The position numbers and the translations under genes were made by a program. Shown one piece after another: positions 1 to 9,767 of a stretch of 64,000 bases of DNA (positions are counted from its first letter, which is position 1; each line of letters starts with the position of its first letter). A model generated the notes under the pieces. The model did no database searches and had not been told where the DNA came from. It saw only the letters and a program-made list of their open reading frames with translations. The DNA comes from Streptomyces sp. SPB162 (GTDB taxonomy: Bacteria > Actinomycetota > Actinomycetes > Streptomycetales > Streptomycetaceae). The stretch covers positions 186,001-250,000 of the forward strand of contig NZ_JAQFII010000001.1 in NCBI RefSeq assembly GCF_029504575.1, written 5' to 3'.

Positions 1-1510
1 CCAGCCGCCGGGCTGGTCCGCGGCGGCACGCACATAGCCGTCCTCGGCCACGGTCAGGTAGCGGCCGGAGGGCGCGCGCAGGGTCAGCAGGCCCTCGCCC
101 CACTCCGTCAGGGTCAGCTCGGTGGGTTGCCCGCCGACGCGCACCGGGGGCAGGTCGGTGCGGCCGCGGAGATGCGCCGGATTGAGCGAGGCCTCGCCCG
201 CGCGGGACGGGACGTCCGCGGCGGGCTCCGGCACCTGCACCCAGCCGTCGTCCGTCCGCAGCCGGACCCGGTCCGCGCCGTCGGCGAAGATCACCCGGTC
301 GGCGCCCAGGCGCTCGCGCAACGCGTCCACCAGCGAGGCGCGCTGGATCAGACTGCCGCTGTACCAGTCCGTCTTCACCTCGTCAGCGAGCGGGCCGACG
401 ATCGCGACCGTGCGCGTACCGCTCTCGTCCAGCGGCAGCAGCCCGTCGTTCTTGAGCAGCACCACGGCGGCCCTCCGCCGCCCGCAGCGCGAGCGCGCGG
501 TGCGCGGGGGTGTCGTAGGAGCTCAGGTCGGTGGCCGCGTAGGGGCCCTGGTCCGGGTCGAACTCACCGAGCCGGAAGCGCAGGGACAGCAGCCGGCGCA
601 CGGCGGTGTCGACGTCCTTCTGGTCGATCAGGCCACGCCGCAGGGCACCGTGCAGCCTGCCGGTGATCTTCGACGAGTCCTGGTCGTGGTCGGTGAAGCT
701 GTCCACTCCGGCGCGCAGTGCGGCGGCCGTGGCCTCCTCGTGCGAGTCGAAGTAGTGCTCGGAGTCGACCAGGTTCGACGGGGCGCCGGCGTCCGAGCAG
801 ACGACGAGATCCTGGTCGGTCCAGCGGCGCAGGTGCTCGTCGAGCAGGGGAGAGACGTGGTTCGGGCGGCCGTTGACCAGGTTGTACGCGGGCATCACCC
901 CGGCGACGGTGCCCCCCTCGACCGGTCCGCGGAAGGCGGCCAGGTCGTACTCGTGCAGGACGCGGGGGCGCACGGAGGAGGACGTGGTGTCGCGTGCGGT
1001 CTCGTTGTTGTGTGCCAGCCAGTGCTTGAGGACGGGCGCGGTGCGCCAGCGGTCCGGGTGGTCGCCGCGCAGCCCGGAGGTGTAGGCGGTGGCGAGGTCG
1101 GAGGTGAGGCGCGGGTCCTCGGAGTACCCCTCCTCGTTGCGGCCCCATCGCGGGTCCCGCAGCAGGTTGACGGTCGGTGCCCAGACGTTGAGCCCCACGC
1201 GGGAGTCGCGCGTGCGCATCGCGCGTACCTCGGTGCCGACGGCCTCGCCGACCGCCCGCACCAGCTCCGCGTCCCAGCTCGCGCCGAGACCGACGGCCTG
1301 GGGGAAGACGGTGGCCGGTCCGCTCCAGGCGACGCCGTGCAGCGCTTCCTGCCCGGTGCGGAAGGCGTCGAGCCCCAGTCGCGGCACCGCGGGCGCGAAC
1401 TGGTGCAGCATCGCGATCCGCTCGTCGGGCGTGAGCCGTTGGATCAGGTCCTCGACCCTGGCGGCCAGGGGGAGTCTCGGATCGCGGAACGGCAGGTCGT
1501 GGGTGGTCAC
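1..1510 (-). pseudogene. GH3 beta-glycosidase (beta-glucosidase/beta-xylosidase type), truncated by window edge and frame-broken
   Basis: The N-terminal 340 or so residues read as a GH3 catalytic domain, with LKHWLAHNNE near residue 165 and the nucleophile motif VVCSDAGAP (Asp about residue 240). No signal peptide is visible, so it probably acts inside the cell on imported oligosaccharides. I chose the GTG at 1510, which has GAAGGGG about 9 nt upstream. One extra C in the run at 471-473 breaks the frame; skipping it restores VVLLKNDGLLPLD and the GH3 C-terminal domain. The frame then continues into a region with GRYLTVAEDGYVRA that looks like an inserted fascin-like beta-trefoil, where the window ends. 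It diverges from the ABC importer and shares its operators, so release of Glc or Xyl from xyloglucan oligosaccharides is inferred. The break may be a sequencing error. Confidence 0.85.
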
Positions 1511-1561
1511 ACAGGCCCCTTCGGGTGGAACAGGCGAGAAACGACTGCGGGAGTACGACAT

Positions 1562-1575
1562 TCGAAGCGCTTCGA
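1562..1575. promoter_or_regulatory. Perfect palindromic LacI-type operator (xyloglucan locus, GH3 side)
   Basis: TCGAAGCGCTTCGA is a perfect 14-bp palindrome. It touches a leftward promoter read as TTGACA (1603-1598), a 17-nt spacer and CAGCAT (1580-1575). Repression of the GH3 gene from this site is inferred. The identical core recurs 142 bp to the right. Confidence 0.7.
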
Positions 1576-1715
1576 TGCTGGTGCGAGGGGTGGACACTGT
1601 CAAGGCTTGCGGCGGTAACGGCCCAAAGTTCCCGGTCCCTTGCGGGTGCGGTCTTTGATTCCGTGCACTGCGGACTCTTGCGCGCCCCGCCACGCACACT
1701 TAACCTCATCGCAAC

Positions 1716-1731
1716 ATCGAAGCGCTTCGAT
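1716..1731. promoter_or_regulatory. Perfect palindromic LacI-type operator (xyloglucan locus, importer side)
   Basis: ATCGAAGCGCTTCGAT is a 16-bp perfect palindrome about 90 bp before the importer start. A weaker copy, TCGATGGTTTCGA, follows at once (1731-1743). The rest of 1511-1823 holds no gene. No regulator gene lies next to these sites in the window. Confidence 0.7.
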
Positions 1732-1823
1732 CGATGGTTTCGAATTTTCTGCCAGACCCCCATTGAGATGCCGGCCGGCGTGCTCCGCCACGTGTCCTGG
1801 CGCCGCCACGAAGGGTTGACGCA

Positions 1824-3506
1824 ATGCCGAACTCCCAGGCCCCGGCTCCGGCCGTACCAGCCGCTCCCAGCCGGAGAACCTTCCTCACCGGCGCGATAGC
1901 CGTAGCCTCGATCGCCGCGGGCGGCCCCCTGCTCACCGCCTGCTCGTCGTCGAAGAGCACGAGCAACAAGGGCAGCGTCGCCACCGGCGACGCGCTCAAG
2001 AAGGTGCTGCCCGCCTACGTACCCTCGACGCTGGTCCCCCCGGACATCCCCGGCGTGAACGGTTCGAGCCCCGGCTTCACCAAGCTCCCCGACCCGCTGG
2101 TCGTCTCGGTCAAGGCCAAGCCCGGCAAGGGGAGCACCTTCAAGGCGATGACCCCCATCTGGGGCACCGTCCCGAAGAAGGACAACGCCTACTACAAGGC
2201 GGTCGACGAGGCGCTCGGCGCCACGGTGGCGTTCGACCCGCTGGACGGCACCACCTATCAGGAGAAGATCGGCGCGGTGCTCGCCTCGAGCGGCATCCCC
2301 GACCTGGTCACCATCCCCGGCTGGAACATGCAGGGCCAGATCCGCAACGCCATCGAGAACAAGTTCGCCGATCTGGGCCCGTACCTGTCCGGCGATGCCG
2401 TCAAGAAGTACCCGAACCTCGCGGCCATCCCCACCGGCGCCTGGCAGATGGCGGTGTTCGGCGGCAAACTGCGCGGTCTGCCCAACTCCGGCGGCGTGCT
2501 GGGCAACGCGTTCTTCTACCGCAAGGACCTCGTCGACGCCGCCGGCGTGGCCCTGCCGAAGACGGCGGACGAGTTGGTCTCCTTCGGCAAGTCCGTCACC
2601 GACGCGAAGAACAAGCGGTGGGCCTTCGACGACCTGTGGGCGTGCATCCAGAAGCTCTACGGCGTCCTGCCGGACGCGCCGCACTACTGGCAGCTCAAGG
2701 ACGGCAAGCTCGTCCACAAGATCGAGACCCAGGAGTACCGCGAGGCGCTCGCCTTCGCCCGCAAGCTCCACGACCAGAAGCTGGTCCACCCCGACGCCGA
2801 CGCGGGGAAGGACGGCGACGCGAAGATCCGCTTCACCTCCGGCCAGACCGTCATGTACCAGGACGGCACCGGCGGCTGGTACGGCATGGTCTCCGAACAG
2901 GCCAAGCAGAACCCGAAGTTCGCCATGCAGGCGCTGGACTACTTCGCGGCCGACGGCGGTGCCCCGCTGCTGTGGCAGGACGACCAGGCCGGCATCTTCA
3001 GCTTCATCAACAAGAACCTCCCCAAGGAGAAGATCGAGGAGCTGCTCGCGATCGCCGACTACGCGGCCGCCCCGTTCGGCTCCCAGGAGTTCCAGCTCGT
3101 CAACTACGGCGTCGAGGGCACGCATTACCACCTCAAGGACGGCGCGCCCGTCTTCACCGAGCAGGGCGTCCAGGAGGCCCAGCCCGCCACGCTCTACTTC
3201 CTCGCCGCCCCGCCGCCGTCCATCGCCCACCCCGACCAGCCGCAGATGGTCAAGGACTACGCGGGCTGGATGGCACGCCAGGCACCCCATCTGAAGAAGC
3301 CGCTGTTCTACGGCATGCAGATCGTCGAACCCACCCGTTACGCCTCCCTCTACACGGGCTTCGACGACCTGCAGAAGGACATTCGGCGCGGCCGCAAGCC
3401 CGTCAGCGCCGTCGAGGACGCCGTCAGCACCTGGAAGAAGAGCGGCGGCGAGCAGTTGCGCGCCTTCTACCAGGGCATCCTCGACAAGAACGGCAGCGGG
3501 GCGTGA
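1824..3506 (+). CDS. Extracellular solute-binding lipoprotein of a sugar ABC importer (LplA type)
   Basis: A 560-residue family-1 type binding protein. The N-terminus has a Tat-like SRRTF (16-20) followed by a hydrophobic stretch and lipobox LLTAC with Cys40, so it should be a Tat-exported lipoprotein. Its length and the paired permeases resemble the LplA/LplB/LplC class for large oligosaccharides. The start is ATG with GAAGGG about 10 nt upstream. It is the first gene of a rightward run ending at GH12, and its stop overlaps the next start (GTGA). Neighbouring GH74, GH42, GH95 and GH12 genes suggest xyloglucan oligosaccharides as ligand; this is inference. Confidence 0.9.
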   Translation: MPNSQAPAPAVPAAPSRRTFLTGAIAVASIAAGGPLLTACSSSKSTSNKGSVATGDALKKVLPAYVPSTLVPPDIPGVNGSSPGFTKLPDPLVVSVKAKPGKGSTFKAMTPIWGTVPKKDNAYYKAVDEALGATVAFDPLDGTTYQEKIGAVLASSGIPDLVTIPGWNMQGQIRNAIENKFADLGPYLSGDAVKKYPNLAAIPTGAWQMAVFGGKLRGLPNSGGVLGNAFFYRKDLVDAAGVALPKTADELVSFGKSVTDAKNKRWAFDDLWACIQKLYGVLPDAPHYWQLKDGKLVHKIETQEYREALAFARKLHDQKLVHPDADAGKDGDAKIRFTSGQTVMYQDGTGGWYGMVSEQAKQNPKFAMQALDYFAADGGAPLLWQDDQAGIFSFINKNLPKEKIEELLAIADYAAAPFGSQEFQLVNYGVEGTHYHLKDGAPVFTEQGVQEAQPATLYFLAAPPPSIAHPDQPQMVKDYAGWMARQAPHLKKPLFYGMQIVEPTRYASLYTGFDDLQKDIRRGRKPVSAVEDAVSTWKKSGGEQLRAFYQGILDKNGSGA

Positions 3507-4534
3507 GGACGAGGGTGCGTGTCGCCGCCGGGCTGCCCCGGCAGCCCGGCACCGGCGGCACGGCCCGGGAGGAGCGCGCCACCCCGGCGGCGGCTCCGGC
3601 GCCGAAGCCGCCCGCCCCGGGGATCAGCCGCCGCCAGCGGTTCCGGCGCGACCGTACCCTGCTGCTGATGACGGTGCCGGCCGTCGCACTGCTGCTGGTC
3701 TTCAACTACGTGCCGCTGCTCGGCAACGTGGTGGCGTTCCAGGAGTACGACGTCTACGGCGCCGGCATCACCGGCAGCCCCTTCGTCGGCCTCGACAACT
3801 TCCAGCGGCTCTTCGACGACTACCGCTTCTGGGAGGTGATCGGCAACACCCTCAGCATCACCTTCACCCAGCTGATCCTCTTCTTCCCGATCCCCATCGC
3901 GCTGGCCCTGCTGCTGAACAGCGTCTTCAGTGACCGCGTCCGCGCCTGGGTGCAGGGGATCGTGTACCTGCCGCACTTCTTCTCCTGGGTGCTGGTCATC
4001 ACCGTCTTCCAGCAGATGTTCGGCGGCGCCGGTCTCATCGCCCAACACCTGCGCCAACACGGCGTGGACGGCTTCGACCTGATGACGAACCCGGCGCTGT
4101 TCAAGTTCCTCGTGACCTGGCAGGCGGTCTGGAAGGACGCGGGCTGGGGCGTGATCGTCTTCCTCGCCGCACTGAGCGCCGTCAACCAGGACCTGTACGA
4201 GGCCGCCGCCGTCGACGGCGCGAACCGCTGGCGCCGCATGTGGCACATCACGCTGCCCGCGCTGCGCCCCGTGATCGCGCTGCTGCTGGTGCTGCGCGTC
4301 GGCGACTCACTCAACGCCGGCTTCGAACAGATCCTCCTCCAGCGCGACGCGGTCGGCCCCGGAGCCTCGGAGATCCTCGACACCTACGTCTGGTGGACGG
4401 GCATCAAGACCGGCGACTTCGGCTACGCGGCCGCCGCTGGAATCTTCAAGGGCGTGTTCAGCGTGCTCCTCGTGCTGCTCGCCAACCGGGCCGCCCACGT
4501 GCTGGGCGAGCAGGGGGTGTACTCCAAGAAATGA
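3503..4534 (+). CDS. Sugar ABC transporter permease (LplB type)
   Basis: About 343 residues with a Pro/Ala-rich N-terminal tail, then six predicted membrane segments starting at LLLMTVPAVALLLVF. The cytoplasmic EAAAVDGANRWRR loop is the EAA motif that docks the ATPase. The GTG start overlaps the stop of the binding-protein gene (GTGA), which fits translational coupling; another in-frame GTG at 3515 is possible. It pairs with the following permease. No ATPase gene is nearby, so a shared MsiK-type ATPase elsewhere is likely, as is usual in Streptomyces. Confidence 0.88.
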   Translation: MRTRVRVAAGLPRQPGTGGTAREERATPAAAPAPKPPAPGISRRQRFRRDRTLLLMTVPAVALLLVFNYVPLLGNVVAFQEYDVYGAGITGSPFVGLDNFQRLFDDYRFWEVIGNTLSITFTQLILFFPIPIALALLLNSVFSDRVRAWVQGIVYLPHFFSWVLVITVFQQMFGGAGLIAQHLRQHGVDGFDLMTNPALFKFLVTWQAVWKDAGWGVIVFLAALSAVNQDLYEAAAVDGANRWRRMWHITLPALRPVIALLLVLRVGDSLNAGFEQILLQRDAVGPGASEILDTYVWWTGIKTGDFGYAAAAGIFKGVFSVLLVLLANRAAHVLGEQGVYSKK

Positions 4535-5484
4535 CCGCCATACTCACCGACCCGGAGAGCCGGGGCGCCACGCCCCTGGAGAAGATCAACAGGACCGGCG
4601 GACGACCGGTGTGGGAGGAGGAACCCAGCGCGATCGGCCAGGGGATCAAGGGACTCTCCCTCGTCGTCGTCTGCCTGTCCATCCTGGCGCCGCTGTGGGT
4701 GGTCGTCGTCACCAGCCTGTCCGACAGCAAGACCATCACCGAGGCCGGCGGCCTGGTGCTCTGGCCCGGGACGATCACCTTCCGCTCGTACACCGAGCTG
4801 CTGAGCGGCGGGATCGTCACCCGCGCCGCCCTGGTCAGCATCATGGTCACGCTGGTCGGTACGGCGTTCAGCATGGCGATCTCCATCCTGTGCGCCTACG
4901 GGCTGTCCCGCACCGGCTCCTTCGCCCACCGCCCGATCCTCATGACGCTGATGCTGACCATGTTCTTCGGCGCCGGACTGATCCCCACCTACCTGCTGGT
5001 GACCGGCATCGGACTGCAGGACAGCTACTGGTCGATGATCCTGCCCAGCGCGATCAGCGTCTTCAACATCCTGGTGCTCCGCTCCTTCTTCATGGGCGTG
5101 GCACCGGAGCTCATCGACAGCGCCCGCATCGACGGGGCCGGTGAGTGGCGCATCCTGTTCCGCGTCGTCATGCCGCTGTCCCGCGCCGTGATCGCCGTCG
5201 TCTCGCTCTTCTACGCGGTCGGCTACTGGAGCCAGTGGTTCAACGCCAGCATCTACATCAACGACAGCGAGAAGTACCCGTTGCAGATGATCCTGCGGCA
5301 GATCGTGCTCAAGCAGGAGGTCCCGCCCGGCGCCATGGGGCAGGCGGTCAGCAGCGGCGCGATCTCCAGCCTGTCGGTGCAGATGGCGGTGATGGTGCTG
5401 GCGCTGCTCCCGGTCGCCGTGCTCTCGCCGTTCGTCCAGAAGCACTTCCACAAGGGCATGCTCATCGGCGCCGTCAAGGGCTGA
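4531..5484 (+). CDS. Sugar ABC transporter permease (LplC/MalG type)
   Basis: A 317-residue inner-membrane permease. Membrane helices start at LSLVVVCLSILAPLWVVVV, and the coupling loop reads DSARIDGAGEWR. The C-terminus MLIGAVKG is typical of the family. The ATG overlaps the previous stop by four bases (ATGA). It completes the importer whose binding protein starts at 1824. After it comes a 63-nt gap with a short direct repeat (CGCTCACTCCCCC twice, about 5504-5530) of no obvious function. Confidence 0.88.
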   Translation: MTAILTDPESRGATPLEKINRTGGRPVWEEEPSAIGQGIKGLSLVVVCLSILAPLWVVVVTSLSDSKTITEAGGLVLWPGTITFRSYTELLSGGIVTRAALVSIMVTLVGTAFSMAISILCAYGLSRTGSFAHRPILMTLMLTMFFGAGLIPTYLLVTGIGLQDSYWSMILPSAISVFNILVLRSFFMGVAPELIDSARIDGAGEWRILFRVVMPLSRAVIAVVSLFYAVGYWSQWFNASIYINDSEKYPLQMILRQIVLKQEVPPGAMGQAVSSGAISSLSVQMAVMVLALLPVAVLSPFVQKHFHKGMLIGAVKG

Positions 5485-5547
5485 CGCCCGGTCCTACCCT
5501 CCGCTCACTCCCCCCGCTCACTCCCCCCGCACAGTGAGGTCTTCGCC

Positions 5548-7722
5548 ATGCCCCTGCCCAGCCGACGTGGTGTGCTGCTCGGATCGGCCGCCGGTGCGGC
5601 CGCCGCCGCCCTGCCCGCGGTCCCGGCCCGCGCCGCCCAGCCCGACGCACACCCGGCACGGCCCCACCGCTGGCGCACCGTGGCCATCGGCGGCACCGGC
5701 TTCGTGACCGGCGTGCTGTTCCACCCGACCGTGCGCGGCCTCGCCTACGCCCGCACCGACATCGGCGGCGCCTACCGGTGGGAGGAGCGCACCGCGCGGT
5801 GGACCGCGCTGACCGACTCGCTGGGCTGGGACGACTGGAACCTCCTCGGTGTCGAAGCCATCGCCGTCGACCCGTCCCATCCCGACCGCCTCTACCTCGC
5901 CGTCGGCACCTACGCAGAGTCGTGGGCCTCCCCCGGCGCCGTGCTGCGGTCCGACGACCGGGGCGCCACCTGGTCGCGTGCGGATCTGACGGTGCGGCTC
6001 GGCGCGAACGAGGACGGGCGGGGAACGGGCGAACGCCTCCTCGTCGACCCGCGGGACAGTCGGGTGCTGTGGCTCGGCACCCGCCACGACGGACTGTGGA
6101 AGTCGTCCGACCGCGGCGCGAGCTGGGCCCGCGCCGCCGCCTTCCCCGGCGTGCCCTCGGCCACCGGGCAGGGCGTCACCTTCCTCGCCGTGGCCGGACG
6201 CGTCCTCTACGCGGGCTGGGGCGACGGGGGCAGCGCCCTGTATCGCACGACCGACGGCGTCACCTGGGAGGCCGTCCCCGGCCAGCCCACCGGGGTGAGC
6301 ACCCGGGTCCCGCAGCACGCGGTCCACTCCAGCGGCACGCTGTACGTCACCTACGCCGACGCGCCCGGCCCCAACGGCATGGCGGACGGCGCGGTGTGGA
6401 AGCTCGACACCGCCGCGGGCACCTGGAGCGACATCACTCCGGTGAAGCCCGCCGAGGGAGACCTGTTCGGTTACGCGGGCCTGGCCGCCGACGCCCGGCG
6501 CCCCGGCACGGTGATCGCCTCCACCAACAACCGCTGGAGTGCGGTCGACACCCTCTTCCGCACCACCGACGGCGGCCTGAGCTGGACCTCGCTCAAGGAC
6601 ACCGCCGTCCTCGACGTGACCGAGACGCCGTATCTCCGGTGGGGTGAGGCCGCGCCGAAGTTCGGCTGGTGGATCCAGAGCGTCGGCATCGACCCGCACG
6701 ACTCCCGCCACGTCCTCTACGGCACCGGCGCCACCGTCTTCGGCACCCGCGACCTGGTGCACTGGGCCCCGCAGGTCCGCGGCCTGGAGGAGACCGCCGT
6801 CACCAAGCTCATCTCCCCTCCCACCGGGACCGCCCACCTGCTGTCCGCACTCGGCGACATCGGCGGTTTCTACCACGACACCCTCGACTCCTCCCCCGCC
6901 GCCGGCATGTACACCGGCCCCGTCTTCGGCTCCGCCACCGGCCTGGACCAGGCGGCGCTCAAGCCCTCGTACGTGGTCCGCACCGGCTGGTCGTCGACGC
7001 GCAACGGCGCCTGGTCCGAGGACGGCGGCCGGAGTTGGACGCCCTTCGCCGCCCAGCCGGAGCAAGCCGCGAACGCACCGGGACCCGTCAGCGTCAGTGC
7101 CGACGGCCGCACGCTGCTGTGGTCGTTGATCCACTGGAGCGGCACCACCTATCCGACGCAGCGCTCCACCGACAACGGCGCCCACTGGACCGAGGTGGGC
7201 ACCTTCCCGCAGGGCGCCACGCCGGTGGCCGACCCCGTCGACCCGGCGCGCTGCTACGCCTACGACACCGCCTCCGGAACCCTGTTCACCTCAGCGGACG
7301 CCGGCGCGGTCTTCACCGCCGCCGCCACCGGGCTGCCCGCGGGCGACACCCAGTACCGCATCGGCGCCGCACCCGGGCGCCGCGGCCATCTGTGGTTGTC
7401 GGCCAAGGACGGCGGTCTGCTGCGGTCCACCGACGGCGGCGCCACGTTCACGCGGGTCCCGGGCGTGCAGGCCTCCTACACCGTGGGATTCGGCAAGTCC
7501 CGCACCCCGAGGGGATATCCGGCGCTCTTCCACGTCGCCCGGATCAACGGGGTGACGGGCGTCTTCCGCTCCGACGACGCGGGCGCCACGTGGCTGCGGA
7601 TCAACGACGACGCCCACCAGTGGGGTTGGACCGGACAGACCATCACCGGCGACCCCCGAATCCACGGCCGTGTCTACCTCGGCACCAACGGCCGCGGCAT
7701 CCAGTACGCCGACGCGTTCTGA
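5548..7722 (+). CDS. GH74 xyloglucanase
   Basis: A 724-residue enzyme built of repeated beta-propeller motifs of the SDDRGATW / TTDGGLSW type, as in GH74. The two catalytic aspartates expected of the family sit in TDIGGAYRW (Asp71) and GDIGGFYHD (Asp437). The N-terminus SRRGVLLGSAAGAAAAALP looks like a Tat signal, so it is secreted. GH74 enzymes cut the beta-1,4-glucan backbone of xyloglucan. No carbohydrate-binding module is attached. It lies directly behind the importer and before GH42 and GH95, which together make a coherent xyloglucan set. Confidence 0.93.
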   Translation: MPLPSRRGVLLGSAAGAAAAALPAVPARAAQPDAHPARPHRWRTVAIGGTGFVTGVLFHPTVRGLAYARTDIGGAYRWEERTARWTALTDSLGWDDWNLLGVEAIAVDPSHPDRLYLAVGTYAESWASPGAVLRSDDRGATWSRADLTVRLGANEDGRGTGERLLVDPRDSRVLWLGTRHDGLWKSSDRGASWARAAAFPGVPSATGQGVTFLAVAGRVLYAGWGDGGSALYRTTDGVTWEAVPGQPTGVSTRVPQHAVHSSGTLYVTYADAPGPNGMADGAVWKLDTAAGTWSDITPVKPAEGDLFGYAGLAADARRPGTVIASTNNRWSAVDTLFRTTDGGLSWTSLKDTAVLDVTETPYLRWGEAAPKFGWWIQSVGIDPHDSRHVLYGTGATVFGTRDLVHWAPQVRGLEETAVTKLISPPTGTAHLLSALGDIGGFYHDTLDSSPAAGMYTGPVFGSATGLDQAALKPSYVVRTGWSSTRNGAWSEDGGRSWTPFAAQPEQAANAPGPVSVSADGRTLLWSLIHWSGTTYPTQRSTDNGAHWTEVGTFPQGATPVADPVDPARCYAYDTASGTLFTSADAGAVFTAAATGLPAGDTQYRIGAAPGRRGHLWLSAKDGGLLRSTDGGATFTRVPGVQASYTVGFGKSRTPRGYPALFHVARINGVTGVFRSDDAGATWLRINDDAHQWGWTGQTITGDPRIHGRVYLGTNGRGIQYADAF

Positions 7723-7769
7723 CACAACGGCGAAGCCCCGACGAAGCTCCCGACGAAGTGAGTGTCACC

Positions 7770-9767
7770 ATGCCCGATCTGAACGACGCCGCGCGCGGCC
7801 GGATCCTCTTCGGCGGCGACTACAACCCCGAGCAGTGGCCCGAGGAGGTGTGGCAGGAGGACGTCCGCCTGATGCGCGAGGCGGGGGTCAACACCGCGAC
7901 CGTCGGGGTCTTCTCGTGGGCGCGGCTCGAACCCCGCCCGGGAGCACGCGACTTCGGCTGGCTCGACCGCGTGCTGGACCTGCTGGACGCGAACGGCATC
8001 GGCGCGGTGCTCGCCACCCCCACCGCCTCACCGCCGCCCTGGATGGGGGCCCGCCACCCCGAGACGCTCCCCCGCTCCGAGGACGGTTCGGTGATCTGGT
8101 ACGGCTCGCGTAACCAGTTCTGCGCGAGCTCGCCCGTCTACCGCGACTACGCCCGCCGGATCACCGAGGACCTCGCCGAGCGCTACCGCGACCACCCGGC
8201 GCTGCGGATGTGGCACATCAACAACGAGTACTGCACCAGTTGCTGGTGCGACGAGACCGCCCGCCACTTCCGCCGCTGGCTGAGCGCCCGCTACGGATCG
8301 CTGGAAGCCCTCAACGAGGCCTGGGGCACCGCGTTCTGGAGCCAGCGCTACGACGACTGGGAGGAGATCGTCCCACCACGCAAGGTCCAGTACATCGTCA
8401 ACCCGACGCAGGGCCTGGACTTCCACCGCTTCACCTCCGACGCGCTGCTGGAGTGCTTCACCGCCGAACGGGACATCGTTCGCCGGCACAGCCCCGGGAT
8501 ACCGGTCACCACCAACTTCATGCCGATGTGGGTCGGCCAGGACGGCTGGACCTGGGCGAGCCGCGAGGACGTCGTTTCGGTCGACATCTACCCCGACCCC
8601 AAGGACCCGCACGGCGGCGCGTACGGCGCGATGGTCCAGGACCTGACCCGCTCGCAGGCCGGCGGCCCGTGGATGCTCATGGAGCAGGCGGCGGGCCCGG
8701 TCAACTGGCGGGGGGTGAACCACCCCAAGCCGCCCGGCCTGATGCGCCTGTGGTCCCTGCAGGCCGTCGCGCGCGGGGCCGACGCCGTGTGCTTCTTCCA
8801 GTGGCGGCAGTCCCGCCAGGGCAGCGAGAAGTTCCACTCCGGGATGCTCACCCACACCGGTGCGGGCGGCCGCACCTTCCAGGAGGTCAAGGGCCTCGGT
8901 GCGGACCTGCTCCGGCTGAAGGACGCCGTGGGCGGCCGTGTCGAGGCCCAGGCCGCGGTCCTGCACGACTGGAACGCCTGGTGGGCCGGCCGGCAGCCCG
9001 GCCGCCCCTCGACACTCCTCGAGTACGAGCAGGTCCTGCGCTCCTGGCACCAGGCCCTGTGGGAGAGCGGCATCACCACCGACTTCGCCCACCCCGAGAC
9101 GGATCTGAGCCGCTACCGGCTCCTGCTCGTCCCCCACCTCTACCTGCTCACCGATGCCGCTCTGGACAACCTGGCCGCGTACGTCCGCGCGGGCGGCACC
9201 CTGGTCTGCGGCTTCTTCACCGGGGTCGCCGACGAGGACGACCGCATCCGCGCCGGCGGCGTGGACGTCCGGCTCCGCGAACTGCTGGGCCTGGCAGCGG
9301 TCCACGAGTGGTGGCCCCTCGACGACGGGGAGACGGTCACCGTCGAGGACACCGCGCTGGGCCCCTTCCGCGGCACGCTGTGGTCGGAGGACCTCGAACC
9401 CTCCACCGCGCACCCGATGGCCGTCCACAAGGGCGGCGTCCTGGACGGCCGGCCCGCCGTGACCCGCCACTCCTACGGGGACGGCACCGCCTGGTACGTG
9501 TCGGTGCTCCCCGAACCCGCGGCGCTGCGGGCCCTGCTCACCCGCGCCGCCGACGAGACTGGTGTACGGCCTCCACTACCCAACCTCCCCGCTACGGTGG
9601 AGGCCGTACACCGCGGCGGACTGCTCTTCCTCCTCAACCACGGGCGGCACCCGGCCACGGTGCCCGTCCCCGGCGCCCACACCGACCTGCTCACCGGCCG
9701 TGACCTGCACGACGAGATCCCCCTCGACCGTTACGGCGCCGCCGTCCTGCGGCAGGCCGGAGCGTGA
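7770..9767 (+). CDS. GH42 beta-galactosidase (xyloglucan locus)
   Basis: A 665-residue GH42 enzyme. The acid/base glutamate is in HINNEY (Glu153), and the nucleophile is in MLMEQ (Glu305). The zinc-site cysteines of the family are visible in NQFCAS and CTSCWCDE. No signal peptide is seen, so it is cytoplasmic. I chose ATG 7770 after GAAGTGAG; an in-frame GTG at 7758 is an alternative. Its stop overlaps the GTG of the GH95 gene (GTGA). It is closely related to the second GH42 in this window (15694-17703), with nearly identical NPEQWPEEVWQED stretches. Its likely task here is removing galactose from xyloglucan side chains. Confidence 0.92.
   Translation: MPDLNDAARGRILFGGDYNPEQWPEEVWQEDVRLMREAGVNTATVGVFSWARLEPRPGARDFGWLDRVLDLLDANGIGAVLATPTASPPPWMGARHPETLPRSEDGSVIWYGSRNQFCASSPVYRDYARRITEDLAERYRDHPALRMWHINNEYCTSCWCDETARHFRRWLSARYGSLEALNEAWGTAFWSQRYDDWEEIVPPRKVQYIVNPTQGLDFHRFTSDALLECFTAERDIVRRHSPGIPVTTNFMPMWVGQDGWTWASREDVVSVDIYPDPKDPHGGAYGAMVQDLTRSQAGGPWMLMEQAAGPVNWRGVNHPKPPGLMRLWSLQAVARGADAVCFFQWRQSRQGSEKFHSGMLTHTGAGGRTFQEVKGLGADLLRLKDAVGGRVEAQAAVLHDWNAWWAGRQPGRPSTLLEYEQVLRSWHQALWESGITTDFAHPETDLSRYRLLLVPHLYLLTDAALDNLAAYVRAGGTLVCGFFTGVADEDDRIRAGGVDVRLRELLGLAAVHEWWPLDDGETVTVEDTALGPFRGTLWSEDLEPSTAHPMAVHKGGVLDGRPAVTRHSYGDGTAWYVSVLPEPAALRALLTRAADETGVRPPLPNLPATVEAVHRGGLLFLLNHGRHPATVPVPGAHTDLLTGRDLHDEIPLDRYGAAVLRQAGA

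Noticed and set aside
564..3290. Leftward 908-codon open frame
   Set aside because: It runs antisense to the binding-protein gene and out of frame with GH3; its low-complexity Arg/Gly/Val composition is typical of a high-GC shadow frame.
5504..5530. Direct repeat CGCTCACTCCCCC twice before GH74
   Set aside because: Too short and isolated for a mobile element or operator; no palindrome.
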